DNA of 64,000 bases from positions 59,299 through 123,298 of the forward strand of contig SGYL01000003.1 of NCBI GenBank assembly GCA_004213885.1, read 5' to 3'. The position numbers and the translations under genes were made by a program. Positions 36,731-46,423 of this stretch are shown here, piece by piece. The notes beneath the pieces were generated by a model. It saw only the letters and a list, made by a program, of their open reading frames with translations, did no database searches and was not told the origin of the DNA. This DNA comes from Alphaproteobacteria bacterium. Its GTDB lineage: Bacteria; Pseudomonadota; Alphaproteobacteria; Puniceispirillales; Marisalimonadaceae. Each line of letters begins with the position of its first letter. Position 1 is the first letter of the stretch.

Positions 36731-38647
36731 TTATAAATGTTTGCAGTATCCTAACAATATTTTACCTTTTAAAATATCTGTTTCTTTAATATTAACTAAT
36801 AAAGACATTCCAATTTTAAAAAAATTTGATTTACCTTTTAAAAACTCTTTTTTTTCATTAAATAAATAATGATCTTTAGGCAGTAACCTTTTTGGAATAA
36901 AACCCTCACTTTTATGATTATCAAATTTTACAAATATACCAAAACTTTTTACTGAAATTACTTCACCAGAAAAAGTTTGTTCATTTTTACTAGAATAAAT
37001 TAAAGCTATGTATCTATCGATAGTATTTCTTTCTGCAATTACAGCCTTTCTTTCAGTACTCGAAATATGTGCACATGTTTCGTTTAAGTTATTTTTATAA
37101 GCTTGATTAATTTCATTATTTTCTAAAATTTGAGTTAATTTTCTATGAACTATTAAATCTGAGTATCTTCTTATCGGTGAAGTAAAATGAACATAATTTT
37201 TCAGTGATAAACCAAAATGTCCTTTATTTTCGTTATGATATCTAGCTTGGGATTGAGATCTTAAAATTAATTCATTAATTTTTATAAAATCTTTACTATT
37301 AGATGACTGCTCAATTATTTTGTTAAATAAATTGCCTGTTACATTATTGTTTTTAAGTAATTTATCATAAGGTGAACCAATACAATTAATCAAAGATAAA
37401 ATTTTTTCTGGTTTAGGTCTTTCGTGAATTCTATAAGGGTTATCGGAGCTATATTTTTGAAGTTCTTCTGCAGCACATTCATTTGCAAGTATCATGAGCT
37501 CTTCAATTATTTGATGACTTTCAAGTTGTTTGCTTTTTTGAACTTCTAAAGGGTTCCCTTTTTTATCAAATAAAATCTTTGTATCACTTATTTTTAAAGC
37601 AAGTGCTCCACGAGTTGAACTTTTATTTTTAAGTTTTTTATAAACCTGGTATAGATTTTTGGCATTTAACAATATATTATCATTTATAGATTTATTTTTT
37701 TTAAATTTTGTTTTGATTAAATTATTAACATCATTATAGGTAAATCTTTTTGCTGACTTGATAGTTGATTTAAAGAACTTGTGAGATAATTTATTACCTT
37801 CTGAATCAAGAATAATTTCAACAGATAAAGTTAAACGAAGTTTGTTTTCTTTAAGAGAACAAAGGTCGTTTGATAGCTTCTCGGGTAACATTGGTATTAC
37901 AAAGTTTGGAAAATAAATAGAATTACCTCTTTCTTTAGCATGAGTGTCTAAATTTGAGTTTTCTCTAACATAGTGAGAAACATCAGCAATACTAACTAGA
38001 ACTTTCCATTTATCACTTTTATATTTTTCAACAAAGACAGCATCGTCAAAGTCTTTAGCATCATCACCATCAATTGTAATGATAGCTAAATTTGTTAAAT
38101 CAGATCTTTTGTCTGTATTAGATATATCAATCTTTTCAACTTCTTTTAACACTTTTGTTGGGAATGTATCTATTATATTTAATTCATTTATTTCAAGCAT
38201 TGGAAAAAAATTATTGGAGTTAAATCCTTTATAAACTCTTTCTAACTTGCATGTTTTCAAGTTTTTAAAATTTGATTTAAATTCCTCACTAGCTTTGAGG
38301 ATTTCTCCAACATTCAAATTTTCATGAGAATGATCATTTTTTATGAAATAATAATCATTATTGTAAGAAAATAATTTTTTTATTTTTATGAATTTAGATG
38401 AAATTTCATTTACTTGTGCAAAAAAAGGTTTTGGAGCATAGATTTTTTTTAGAATTTTTGTGTTAATTATTCTTTTTTTTTTATATTTAATTAATGAAGA
38501 TACAGTATCACCAATTTTAATGACGGGGTTTTGTTTGTTGTAAGGTATAAAGACTTCAGTATTTCTTAACTTCTTGTCAATTATTTTAGCTGTAGTATTT
38601 CCGTCAGAATCAATATCTAAGATTTTGAGCAAATAATTTTTAATCAT
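36731..38647 (-). CDS. rnr: Ribonuclease R
   Basis: Processive 3'-5' exoribonuclease that degrades structured RNA. The RNB catalytic centre is 'ITIDGDDAKDFDDAVFVEK' with four metal-binding Asp; 'PIRRYSDLIVHRKL' is the RNB end signature; 'FSGEVISVKSFGIFVKFDN' starts the C-terminal S1 domain. 638 residues from the ATG at 38647, shorter than the usual 700-800: the N-terminal helix-turn-helix and the basic C-terminal tail are missing or reduced. The TTG at 38692 would overlap topA and is not used. 7 bases after topA. Confidence 0.92.
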   Translation of the reverse strand: MIKNYLLKILDIDSDGNTTAKIIDKKLRNTEVFIPYNKQNPVIKIGDTVSSLIKYKKKRIINTKILKKIYAPKPFFAQVNEISSKFIKIKKLFSYNNDYYFIKNDHSHENLNVGEILKASEEFKSNFKNLKTCKLERVYKGFNSNNFFPMLEINELNIIDTFPTKVLKEVEKIDISNTDKRSDLTNLAIITIDGDDAKDFDDAVFVEKYKSDKWKVLVSIADVSHYVRENSNLDTHAKERGNSIYFPNFVIPMLPEKLSNDLCSLKENKLRLTLSVEIILDSEGNKLSHKFFKSTIKSAKRFTYNDVNNLIKTKFKKNKSINDNILLNAKNLYQVYKKLKNKSSTRGALALKISDTKILFDKKGNPLEVQKSKQLESHQIIEELMILANECAAEELQKYSSDNPYRIHERPKPEKILSLINCIGSPYDKLLKNNNVTGNLFNKIIEQSSNSKDFIKINELILRSQSQARYHNENKGHFGLSLKNYVHFTSPIRRYSDLIVHRKLTQILENNEINQAYKNNLNETCAHISSTERKAVIAERNTIDRYIALIYSSKNEQTFSGEVISVKSFGIFVKFDNHKSEGFIPKRLLPKDHYLFNEKKEFLKGKSNFFKIGMSLLVNIKETDILKGKILLGYCKHL

Positions 38648-38654
38648 ATCAGAA

Positions 38655-41162
38655 TTATTTTTTTTTCTTTTCTCGTGACTCTTTTTTTTCAATCAATTCT
38701 AGAGCTTCATCAAGAGTGATTTCGTCTAAATTCATGGTTTTAGGCAAAGTTGCTCTGGTCTTTTTATACTCAACATAAGGACCATACCTTCCTTTTTTTG
38801 CCAGCACTTCTCCGTCATTCTTTGGATGTTTTCCAAGACTTCTTCCTCCAGGAGATTTTTCAGAAATTAATACAACTGCATGATTTAAACCTATAGTTAA
38901 AACAGTTTCATCATTTGGTAAACTAACTGAATTAACATCATATTTTAAGTAGGGGCCGTATCTTCCAATATTAGCAGTAATTTCTTTATTAGTTTCAGGA
39001 TGGTTGCCAATAACTCTTGGTAACGATAAGAGTAAAAGAGCCTTTTCAAGGTTTATGTCTTTAGGATTTACTAATTTAGGAACACTTACTCTTTTAGGAT
39101 TTTTGCCATCTCCAAGTTGAACATATGAACCATAAGGTCCTTTCTTTATAAAAATATCTTCATTTGTATCGGGATCTTTACCTAAACTTTGATCAAAATC
39201 AATTTCATTGTCAAATTCAGGGTTACCATCTTTTTTATTAGCTATCTGCTTTGTGTATTTGCATTCGGGATAATTATTACAGCCTATAAAAGCACCATAT
39301 TTTCCAAGTTGTAATCCAATTTTACCATCCGAGCATTTAGGGCATTTTTTTGAAGCATCAAATTGATTATCTTCAGTTGAAAAAAACATTTGTTCTAATT
39401 CAGACTCTAGGGTGTTTAAAATCTCTGATCTCTCTAATTCAGTCATTTTGTCAAGATGTTTTTTAAAATCCCTCCAGAATTCAGATAATAAATCTTTATA
39501 AGGCAATTTGCCATCAGAGATTTTATCAAGATCTTTTTCTAATGTTGCTGTAAATTCGTAATCAATATATTTTCCAAAGAAATTACTTAGAAAAGCTGTC
39601 AATATTCTTCCTCTTTCTTCTGGAATTAGTTTTCCACTTTCTTTTGTAACATAATCTCTTTCAACTAGAACTCTTAATGTTGAGGCGTATGTTGATGGTC
39701 TTCCAATACCAAGTTCTTCCATTTTCTTAACTAAACTGGCGTCAGTATATCTTGCGGGTGGTTGTGTGAAATGTTGTTCATCTTCTAATTTTTTTATATT
39801 TAAGCTTTCATTAAGTTTCAATATTGGGAGAAGTTTATCGTCATCATTATCACTTGAAGTTGTTTTTTCATCAAAACTTTCTTTATATACTTTAAGAAAC
39901 CCAGGAAAAGCAATCTGAGAGCCATTTGTTCTGAATGTAATAGAGTTATCTTTTGATTTTATATCAACCATAGTTTTGTCCAATTCTGCTGAAGACATTT
40001 GGCTTGATAAAGTTCTTTTCCAAATTAAATCATATAACTTAAGCTGATCTTTATCTAAATATTTTGAAATTAATTTTGGTGAATAAGTAAAGTTTGTTGG
40101 TCTAATTGCTTCATGAGCTTCTTGGGCGTTAGCAGCCTTTGATTTATAATATCTTGGGCTTTCGGGAATGAAGTTTTTTCCATATTCATTAGAAATAAAC
40201 TCTCTTACATTTGTTATTGCTTCCTTACTCATTTGAACACCATCAGTTCTCATGTAAGTTATTAGACCACTAGTTTCTTGATTTAAATTAATGCCTTCAT
40301 ATAGTTTTTGAGCTACTCTCATTGTTTTATAAGCACTAAAACCAAGTTTTCTTGATGCTTCTTGCTGAAGTGTCGAAGTTGTGAAAGGAGGTATAGGATT
40401 TCTCTTAACTCTTTTCTTTTCAATATTTGATATATAAAAATCATGTTTTTTTATTTCATCTAATATTTTTTTTGAATGTTCCTCATTTGGTATGTCAAAT
40501 TTTTTAAGTTTTTTTTGTTCAAATTCAATTAATCTAGAAGAAAATTTTTCACCACTTGAATTTTCAAAAATTCCTGAAATAGTCCAATACTCTTCTATTA
40601 TAAATTTTTCAATTTCTAATTCACGTTCACAAACTAATCTAAGAGCTACTGACTGAACTCTGCCTGCTGATCTGGAACCTGGAAGTTTTCTCCATAAAAT
40701 TGGAGATATTCTGAAACCAATTAAATGATCTAATGCTCTTCTAGCCAGATATGCATCAACTAATTCAGAGTTTATATCTCTAGGATGTTCCATAGCATTT
40801 AATACAGATGACTTTGTAATTTCATTAAAAACAACTCTTTGAACCTGTTTGCTTTTTAATACTTTTTTTTCGTTTAAAATTTCATTAATATGCCAACTGA
40901 TGGCCTCACCTTCTCTGTCGGGGTCAGTTGCTAAAATTAGAGTTTCTGCATCTTTTAAATCTTTTATGATTCCATTGATAACCTTTTTTTTATCTAAAGG
41001 TTGATCCCAGGACATCTGAAATTCTTTTTCTGGTTCAACTGCACCATCTTTTCTTGGAAGATCTCTAACATGACCAATAGATGCTACAACTTTATAATTA
41101 TTACCAAGGTATTTATTTATTGTCTGAGCTTTTGCAGGTGATTCAACAATAACTAACTTCAT
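38655..41162 (-). CDS. topA: DNA topoisomerase I
   Basis: Type IA topoisomerase relaxing negative supercoils. Toprim 'KLVIVESPAKAQTINKYL' and 'ATDPDREGEAISWHI'; active-site tyrosine in 'GLITYMRTDGVQMS'; 'GIGRPSTYASTL' in the central domain. The tail has one intact four-cysteine zinc ribbon ('CPKCSDG', 'GCNNYPECKY') and three degenerate 'GRYGPY' repeats. 835 residues from the ATG at 41162, which has GGAG upstream; a TTG at 41186 is rejected. dprA, often found between plsY and topA, is not present. Confidence 0.96.
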   Translation of the reverse strand: MKLVIVESPAKAQTINKYLGNNYKVVASIGHVRDLPRKDGAVEPEKEFQMSWDQPLDKKKVINGIIKDLKDAETLILATDPDREGEAISWHINEILNEKKVLKSKQVQRVVFNEITKSSVLNAMEHPRDINSELVDAYLARRALDHLIGFRISPILWRKLPGSRSAGRVQSVALRLVCERELEIEKFIIEEYWTISGIFENSSGEKFSSRLIEFEQKKLKKFDIPNEEHSKKILDEIKKHDFYISNIEKKRVKRNPIPPFTTSTLQQEASRKLGFSAYKTMRVAQKLYEGINLNQETSGLITYMRTDGVQMSKEAITNVREFISNEYGKNFIPESPRYYKSKAANAQEAHEAIRPTNFTYSPKLISKYLDKDQLKLYDLIWKRTLSSQMSSAELDKTMVDIKSKDNSITFRTNGSQIAFPGFLKVYKESFDEKTTSSDNDDDKLLPILKLNESLNIKKLEDEQHFTQPPARYTDASLVKKMEELGIGRPSTYASTLRVLVERDYVTKESGKLIPEERGRILTAFLSNFFGKYIDYEFTATLEKDLDKISDGKLPYKDLLSEFWRDFKKHLDKMTELERSEILNTLESELEQMFFSTEDNQFDASKKCPKCSDGKIGLQLGKYGAFIGCNNYPECKYTKQIANKKDGNPEFDNEIDFDQSLGKDPDTNEDIFIKKGPYGSYVQLGDGKNPKRVSVPKLVNPKDINLEKALLLLSLPRVIGNHPETNKEITANIGRYGPYLKYDVNSVSLPNDETVLTIGLNHAVVLISEKSPGGRSLGKHPKNDGEVLAKKGRYGPYVEYKKTRATLPKTMNLDEITLDEALELIEKKESREKKKK

Positions 41163-41219
41163 TTTAACTCCATAATTCTTTGCCAATTACCATTGGTTTA
41201 AAAATATATCAATATTAAT

Positions 41220-41852
41220 TTAAATTTTTTTTTCTTCTTTTTTCAAAAGTCTAATTATATTTGCCCTATGTGTAAAAAACAAAAATGTAGTTAAAAGAAT
41301 TGATAAATATAACAAATTTACTTTTTCATAATTAAAAAAAATTAAAATTGGGAAACTTGTCGATGAAATTAGTGCAGATAATGAACTTATTTTAAAAATT
41401 AAAAATACTAAAATCCAAATAGTTAATAGACACAAACCTATAAAAAAATCTATTGATAATATAACACCTAAGGAAGTTGCAATTCCTTTTCCACCTTTGA
41501 ACTTAAGCCAAATTGGGAAACAATGTCCTAAAACAAAAAAATAACCAAATACTAAAATCAAAAATATTTTATCAATAATTATAAGATTAAAAAAATCATT
41601 GATTATTGGATATGAATTTAATTTAAAAAAAATAAATAACGGAATAAAACTTTTTGACAAATCTAGTATTAAAGTTAAAAGCGCTAATGTTTTATTTCCT
41701 GTTCTTAAAACATTAGTAGCTCCTATATTTCCACTTCCAATATTCCTTAAATCATTGTTATCAAATAATTTAGTAAGAATTAGTCCAAATGGAATGGATC
41801 CAATTAAGTAACAAATAATGAAAATTAGAAATAGAATAAAATGTTCAGTCAT
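41220..41852 (-). CDS. plsY: PlsY, acyl-phosphate glycerol-3-phosphate acyltransferase
   Basis: Inner-membrane enzyme starting phospholipid synthesis. Three family motifs are present: 'IGSIPFGLILTKLFDNNDLR' with 'NIGSGNIGATNVLRTGN', 'FKGGKGIATSLGVIL', and the C-terminal basic tail. About five to seven membrane helices, 210 residues. Between pyrC' and topA as in related genomes. Confidence 0.95.
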   Translation of the reverse strand: MTEHFILFLIFIICYLIGSIPFGLILTKLFDNNDLRNIGSGNIGATNVLRTGNKTLALLTLILDLSKSFIPLFIFFKLNSYPIINDFFNLIIIDKIFLILVFGYFFVLGHCFPIWLKFKGGKGIATSLGVILSIDFFIGLCLLTIWILVFLIFKISSLSALISSTSFPILIFFNYEKVNLLYLSILLTTFLFFTHRANIIRLLKKEEKKI

Positions 41853-41858
41853 ATTAGC

Positions 41859-43184
41859 TTATAATAAATCAAGATTATCAAAAACGATTTCACCATTCAT
41901 CATGGACATATAATTTTTCCCTTGAACAGGTCTGCCGTGAAATGGAGTTGGTGAAGTGTGCAAGGAATCTTTGTTAATTAAATATTGTTCATTAGGATCA
42001 AATATAATGAAGTTTGCCTTTTCGTTAGATTTGATTTTAGGAATTTCAACTTTTAATAATTTTGATGGATTCAAAGTTATTTTTTTTAAAATATTCATTA
42101 TTGAGACATCTGATTTGTTTAGCAAATTTAATGTCAGTGGAAGTAATGTTTCAATTCCAGATGCACCTGTAGAAGCTGAAGTAAAAGGAAGAATTTTTGT
42201 GTCATTCGACATTGGTTTATGATCTGATGTGATTACATCAATTGTATTATCAAAAATAGCATTTTGAATTGCAATTCTGTCTTCTTCGTTTCTAAGAGGA
42301 GGGGATAATTTAAAAGATGTGTCATAAGTTGATAATTCTAATTCATTTAAACTAAAATATGGTGGCGATGTATCACATGTGATTTTGATACCATTTAATT
42401 TAGCTCTCTTTATAACTTCAACTGTTTCTTTAGTAGATACATTCGACACATGATAATGTACACCTGTGAGTTCTGCTAATCTTAAATCTCTTTCGACTAT
42501 CATTACTTCAGCACATGAAGGAATTCCAACTAACCCTAATCTCGTTGAAACTTCGCCTTCATTCATTTCACCTTGAATTGTTGTGGAGTTACTGGCTGTT
42601 AAACCAGCTAGAGATTTATCTTCAGGATTTTGAAGAATAGGTTTTTCAAGCATTTTTGCATAACTCATAACTCTTCTCATCACAAGAGAGTCTTGTATAC
42701 AATTAGGCGCATCTGTAAAACCAATTGCGCCAACTTCAGCCATCAAACCTAATTCAGCTATTTCATTCCCTTTTAATTCCTTAGTTGCCCCTCCATAGGG
42801 ATAAAAAAATTTATCATTATTAAAGTTTGTTTTTTCAATTAAATGTTCGATCATTATAGGGTTATCAAGCAGGGGTTTTTGGAATGGCAAAATTCCCATT
42901 TTAAAAACTCCTGATTTAACAGCTGCATTTTTTAAAATTGAAACATTTTCATTATTCGTTTCATTTAAATAAACTCTTAAGTCAAAAATGCCAGGTGATA
43001 AAATTTTATCTTTGCAATTTACAGACTTGAAATCCTTTTCATTAAATGGAATATTTTTTTTACTATTTTCAAAATATGAAATGATTCCATTATTTACAGT
43101 AATATTCATCTTTTGATCTAAATTTTGACATGCATCAATTACTCTAATATTTTTTAATAGAATTGGATTGTTATTTTTGTGCAT
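41859..43184 (-). CDS. PyrC' , dihydroorotase-like protein lacking the HxH metal site
   Basis: Amidohydrolase-superfamily paralogue adjacent to and overlapping pyrB (441 aa). The overall fold is kept ('LSPGIFDLRVYL', 'VHYHVSNVSTKETVEVIKRA', 'VITSDHKPMS'), but where active dihydroorotase has 'DxHxH' this protein has 'DLRVY', so both metal-binding histidines are lost. Such inactive PyrC' proteins structurally support aspartate transcarbamoylase in other bacteria, and alphaproteobacterial pyrB partners are often degenerate this way. A working dihydroorotase must be encoded elsewhere. ATG 43184 is preferred; the frame opens earlier inside pyrB. Confidence 0.88.
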   Translation of the reverse strand: MHKNNNPILLKNIRVIDACQNLDQKMNITVNNGIISYFENSKKNIPFNEKDFKSVNCKDKILSPGIFDLRVYLNETNNENVSILKNAAVKSGVFKMGILPFQKPLLDNPIMIEHLIEKTNFNNDKFFYPYGGATKELKGNEIAELGLMAEVGAIGFTDAPNCIQDSLVMRRVMSYAKMLEKPILQNPEDKSLAGLTASNSTTIQGEMNEGEVSTRLGLVGIPSCAEVMIVERDLRLAELTGVHYHVSNVSTKETVEVIKRAKLNGIKITCDTSPPYFSLNELELSTYDTSFKLSPPLRNEEDRIAIQNAIFDNTIDVITSDHKPMSNDTKILPFTSASTGASGIETLLPLTLNLLNKSDVSIMNILKKITLNPSKLLKVEIPKIKSNEKANFIIFDPNEQYLINKDSLHTSPTPFHGRPVQGKNYMSMMNGEIVFDNLDLL

Positions 43185-44133
43185 TATAAACTGCTTCAAT
43201 AGTTGCCATGCGGATAGCGACACCAATTTCAACTTGTGTCTTTATTAAACTTCTATCTTCGTTATCTGCAAGAGATGATGCTATTTCAACTCCTCTATTC
43301 ATTGGTCCAGGATGCATAATAACTGCATCATGATGTGCCATACTAAGTTTTTCTTCATCAAGACCGTAAAATCTGTAATATTCTCTTTTTGAAGGAGATT
43401 CGGTTCCTGACATTCTCTCATTTTGTAACCTTAGTAACATAATTGCGTTTACATTATTAATGCCATCTTTTAAACTATTAAAACAATTTACACCAAGGTT
43501 CTCTAAACTTTTTGGCATTAAGGTTGGAGGTGCTATACATCTCACCTCAACACCAAGTGTTGTTAGTAGATGTATATTAGATCTTGCAACTCTACTATTA
43601 AGTATATCACCGCAAATAGCTATTTTTAAACCTTCTATTCTACCTAATCTTCTTCTGATAGTTAGTGCATCTAGAAGAGCTTGTGTTGGATGCTCGTGTC
43701 TGCCATCTCCAGCGTTAACAATACTACAATTTAAGTAATCAGAAAAAAGTTTTGGCGCACCACTCTCAGGATGTCTAACTATTAATAAATTAGGTTTCAT
43801 CGCACTTAAGGTGTTTGCTGTATCGAGAAGACTTTCACCTTTTTTTATTGAAGATTTTTCAACTGAGATGTTAATTACTTCTGCACCTAGACGTCTTCCT
43901 GCCAATTCAAAAGATACTCTAGTCCTTGTCGAATTTTCAAAAAAAACATTAAGAATAACATAACCATTGAGAGTTTTTATTATTTTTAAAGGATCTAAAT
44001 CTGCGAAATAATCTGCTCTATCCAACAAAGAGTTTATTTCTAACTTATTCATCCCTTCTATGGATAAGAGGTTTTTAGAATTGAGAGTTGCTATTGGAGG
44101 TGGTTTTTTATTAATTTTATGAATCTTATTCAT
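43171..44133 (-). CDS. pyrB: PyrB, aspartate carbamoyltransferase catalytic chain
   Basis: Second step of pyrimidine synthesis. Carbamoyl-phosphate loop 'FFENSTRTRVSFELA', 'HPTQALLDALTI' and 'MHPGPMNRGVEI' are canonical. 320 residues. The 14-base overlap with PyrC' fits a class A-type dodecamer of PyrB and PyrC'. No pyrI regulatory chain is near. Confidence 0.97.
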   Translation of the reverse strand: MNKIHKINKKPPPIATLNSKNLLSIEGMNKLEINSLLDRADYFADLDPLKIIKTLNGYVILNVFFENSTRTRVSFELAGRRLGAEVINISVEKSSIKKGESLLDTANTLSAMKPNLLIVRHPESGAPKLFSDYLNCSIVNAGDGRHEHPTQALLDALTIRRRLGRIEGLKIAICGDILNSRVARSNIHLLTTLGVEVRCIAPPTLMPKSLENLGVNCFNSLKDGINNVNAIMLLRLQNERMSGTESPSKREYYRFYGLDEEKLSMAHHDAVIMHPGPMNRGVEIASSLADNEDRSLIKTQVEIGVAIRMATIEAVYNAQK

Positions 44134-44149
44134 TAAAAATTAGTTAGTA

Positions 44150-44614
44150 CTACCTTTTTTTTAAAAAGTCTAGTGCAGATTGTAAAATCCAACATGCTGC
44201 ATGTTTATCAATATTGGATGATCTTTTTTTTCTACTTATATCCTGAGATATAAAAATTTTTTCAATAGCTTGTGATGACATTCTCTCATCCTGAAAGAGC
44301 AGAGGTATATCATGAAATATTAAAAAATTTCTAAAAAATGTCTCTACAGATTGACAACGTGGCCCTTTAGTTCCATTCATATTTAATGGCAACCCGACAA
44401 CAATTCCACCAACATCCTTTTCTTTAATTATTTTAAGTATTTCATTAAAATCTACATTTTGTTTTTTTCTTACAATTGTTGTTAATGGTGTAGCTATGAA
44501 AAGCTCTTTATTAGATATTGCTATGCCTATTAATTTAGATCCATGATCAATTCCTAACAAATTTTTATGATGATTTGTCTTTATTAAAAAATCTTCATGC
44601 TTGCAGATAGGCAT
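44150..44614 (-). CDS. ruvX: RuvX/YqgF, RNase H-like nuclease for rRNA processing
   Basis: YqgF-family nuclease (pre-16S rRNA 5' processing; formerly called a Holliday junction resolvase). 'LLGIDHGSKLIGIAIS' has the first catalytic Asp, 'GGIVVGLPLNMNGTKGPRC' the Glu-loop region, and 'LLFQDERMSSQ' the next acidic residue, with 'DKHAACWILQSALDF' last. 154 residues from the ATG at 44614; a TTG at 44629 is discarded. Divergent from gatC, a common alphaproteobacterial arrangement. Confidence 0.9.
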   Translation of the reverse strand: MPICKHEDFLIKTNHHKNLLGIDHGSKLIGIAISNKELFIATPLTTIVRKKQNVDFNEILKIIKEKDVGGIVVGLPLNMNGTKGPRCQSVETFFRNFLIFHDIPLLFQDERMSSQAIEKIFISQDISRKKRSSNIDKHAACWILQSALDFLKKR

Positions 44615-44659
44615 AACAGATGTTATCAAAAAATAAAAATTTTAAAATCATAAATATAT

Positions 44660-44959
44660 ATGAATAATAACAGTAAAATCGACTTAGATACATTAAAAAA
44701 ACTTGGAAAGTTATCAAGAATTCCAATTGATGAAACAGGTTCAAATGAGCTAATGGAAGATTTAAATAAAATTATTGGTTTTATAGAGCAACTTAATGAG
44801 GTTGATACTGAAAGTGTAAATCCACTTAGTTCAGTTACAGGACATAATTTGCCAATTAGAGAAGATGTAGTGGATGATGGAAATAAAAATAATGATGTTT
44901 TAGAAAATGCTCCTGAAAAGAAAAGTGGATATTTTGTAGTTCCGAAGGTTATTGAATAG
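44660..44959 (+). CDS. gatC: GatC, tRNA-dependent amidotransferase subunit C
   Basis: Small subunit stabilising GatA in the GatCAB complex, which converts Glu-tRNA(Gln) and Asp-tRNA(Asn) to Gln- and Asn-tRNAs. 'TLKKLGKLSRIPIDETG', 'EQLNEVDTESVNPLSS' and 'LPIREDVV' are typical. 99 residues. gatC-gatA-gatB are contiguous here, so GatC and GatA start codons almost touch. Confidence 0.95.
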   Translation: MNNNSKIDLDTLKKLGKLSRIPIDETGSNELMEDLNKIIGFIEQLNEVDTESVNPLSSVTGHNLPIREDVVDDGNKNNDVLENAPEKKSGYFVVPKVIE

Positions 44960-46423
44960 ATGAGTAATTTATTGCAATTTAGTATAAGTGAAGCTCTATC
45001 ACTATTAGAGAAAAAAGAATTTTCAACTAGGGAATTAGTAGAAACTTATATTAATGCTATCGAAAAAACTAAAGATTTAAATATGTACCTAACCACATGT
45101 TTTGATCAAGCTTTAGAACAAGCAAAAATTTCTGATCAAAATTATTTGAATGGGAACCAGAGGTTTTTTGAGGGAATTCCCTTAGGAGTAAAAGATATGT
45201 TTTGCACTAAGGGTATAGAAACTACTGCATCTTCAAAAATCTTAAAAAAATTCATTCCAACTTATGAAAGTACTGTAACTCAGAATCTTTGGAAAGAAGG
45301 TGCTATTAATTTAGGAAAGCTTTCATGTGATGAATTCGCAATGGGCTCAAGTAATGAAACTGCTGCTAGAGGGGAGGTTATTAATCCATGGAATTTCGAA
45401 GAAAAAAGAACTCCAGGAGGATCATCTGGAGGATCTGCAGCAGCGGTTGCCGCTAAAGCTGCTTTAGCAGCTACTGGAACAGATACAGGTGGTTCCATAA
45501 GACAGCCTGCAGCATTTTGTGGAGTTGTAGGATTAAAGCCAACTTATGGAAGATGTTCACGATGGGGGATTGTTGCTTTTGCTTCATCACTTGATCAAGC
45601 GGGTCCAATAACGAGGAATGTGTCTGATGCCGCATTAATGCTTCAAGTTATGAGTGGTTACGACCCTAAAGACTCAACTTCATCAAATAAAAATGTCCCT
45701 AATTTTTACAATGACCTAGGTAAAAGTATTAAAAGTATTAAAATTGGTATACCAGAAGAATATAACAGTGATGGAATTTCATCTGACATATTAAACGCAA
45801 AAGATATGACTATAAATTTCTTAAAAGAAAATGGAGCTGAAATCATACCTGTAAAACTTCCTTTAACTAAATACTCTTTACCTGTTTACTACATTGTTGC
45901 GCCGGCTGAGGCTTCAAGCAATTTAGCAAGGTACGATGGGGTAAGATATGGAGCTAGAATTGATGGGGATAGCTTAGATGAAATGTATGAAAATACAAGA
46001 AATTTAGGATTTGGTGACGAAGTCAAAAGAAGAATTATGATTGGAACTTATGTGTTGTCTTCAGGTTATTACGATGCCTATTACTTAAAGGCTCAAAAAG
46101 TAAGAAGATTAATTAAAAATGAATTCACTGAAATTTTTAAACAAGTTGATTATCTTGTAACGCCAACAACACCGACTACGGCCTTTAAACTTGGCAGTAC
46201 GCAAGATTTGTTGACTATGTACTTAAATGACGTATTCACTGTGCCAGCTTCTTTAGCTGGAATACCTGGAATTTCATTGCCGATTAAACTTGATAAAAAT
46301 AAATTACCTGTTGGAATTCAGATATTAGGAAAAGATTTTGATGAACAAGGTCTTTTGAATGTTGCCAAGGTAATAGAAACTTGTGCATCTTTCAAAGATA
46401 CTCCAAATGGAGCTACATCGTGA
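44960..46423 (+). CDS. gatA: GatA, glutamyl-tRNA amidotransferase subunit A
   Basis: Glutaminase subunit of GatCAB and member of the amidase-signature family. Catalytic Lys in '[10 protein letters not shown]', cis-Ser and nucleophile Ser in '[14 protein letters not shown]' and '[16 protein letters not shown]'. 487 residues. Follows gatC without a gap, and its stop overlaps the gatB start. Confidence 0.97.
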   Translation: MSNLLQFSISEALSLLEKKEFSTRELVETYINAIEKTKDLNMYLTTCFDQALEQAKISDQNYLNGNQRFFEGIPLGVKDMFCTKGIETTASSKILKKFIPTYESTVTQNLWKEGAINLGKLSCDEFAMGSSNETAARGEVINPWNFEEKRTPGGSSGGSAAAVAAKAALAATGTDTGGSIRQPAAFCGVVGLKPTYGRCSRWGIVAFASSLDQAGPITRNVSDAALMLQVMSGYDPKDSTSSNKNVPNFYNDLGKSIKSIKIGIPEEYNSDGISSDILNAKDMTINFLKENGAEIIPVKLPLTKYSLPVYYIVAPAEASSNLARYDGVRYGARIDGDSLDEMYENTRNLGFGDEVKRRIMIGTYVLSSGYYDAYYLKAQKVRRLIKNEFTEIFKQVDYLVTPTTPTTAFKLGSTQDLLTMYLNDVFTVPASLAGIPGISLPIKLDKNKLPVGIQILGKDFDEQGLLNVAKVIETCASFKDTPNGATS

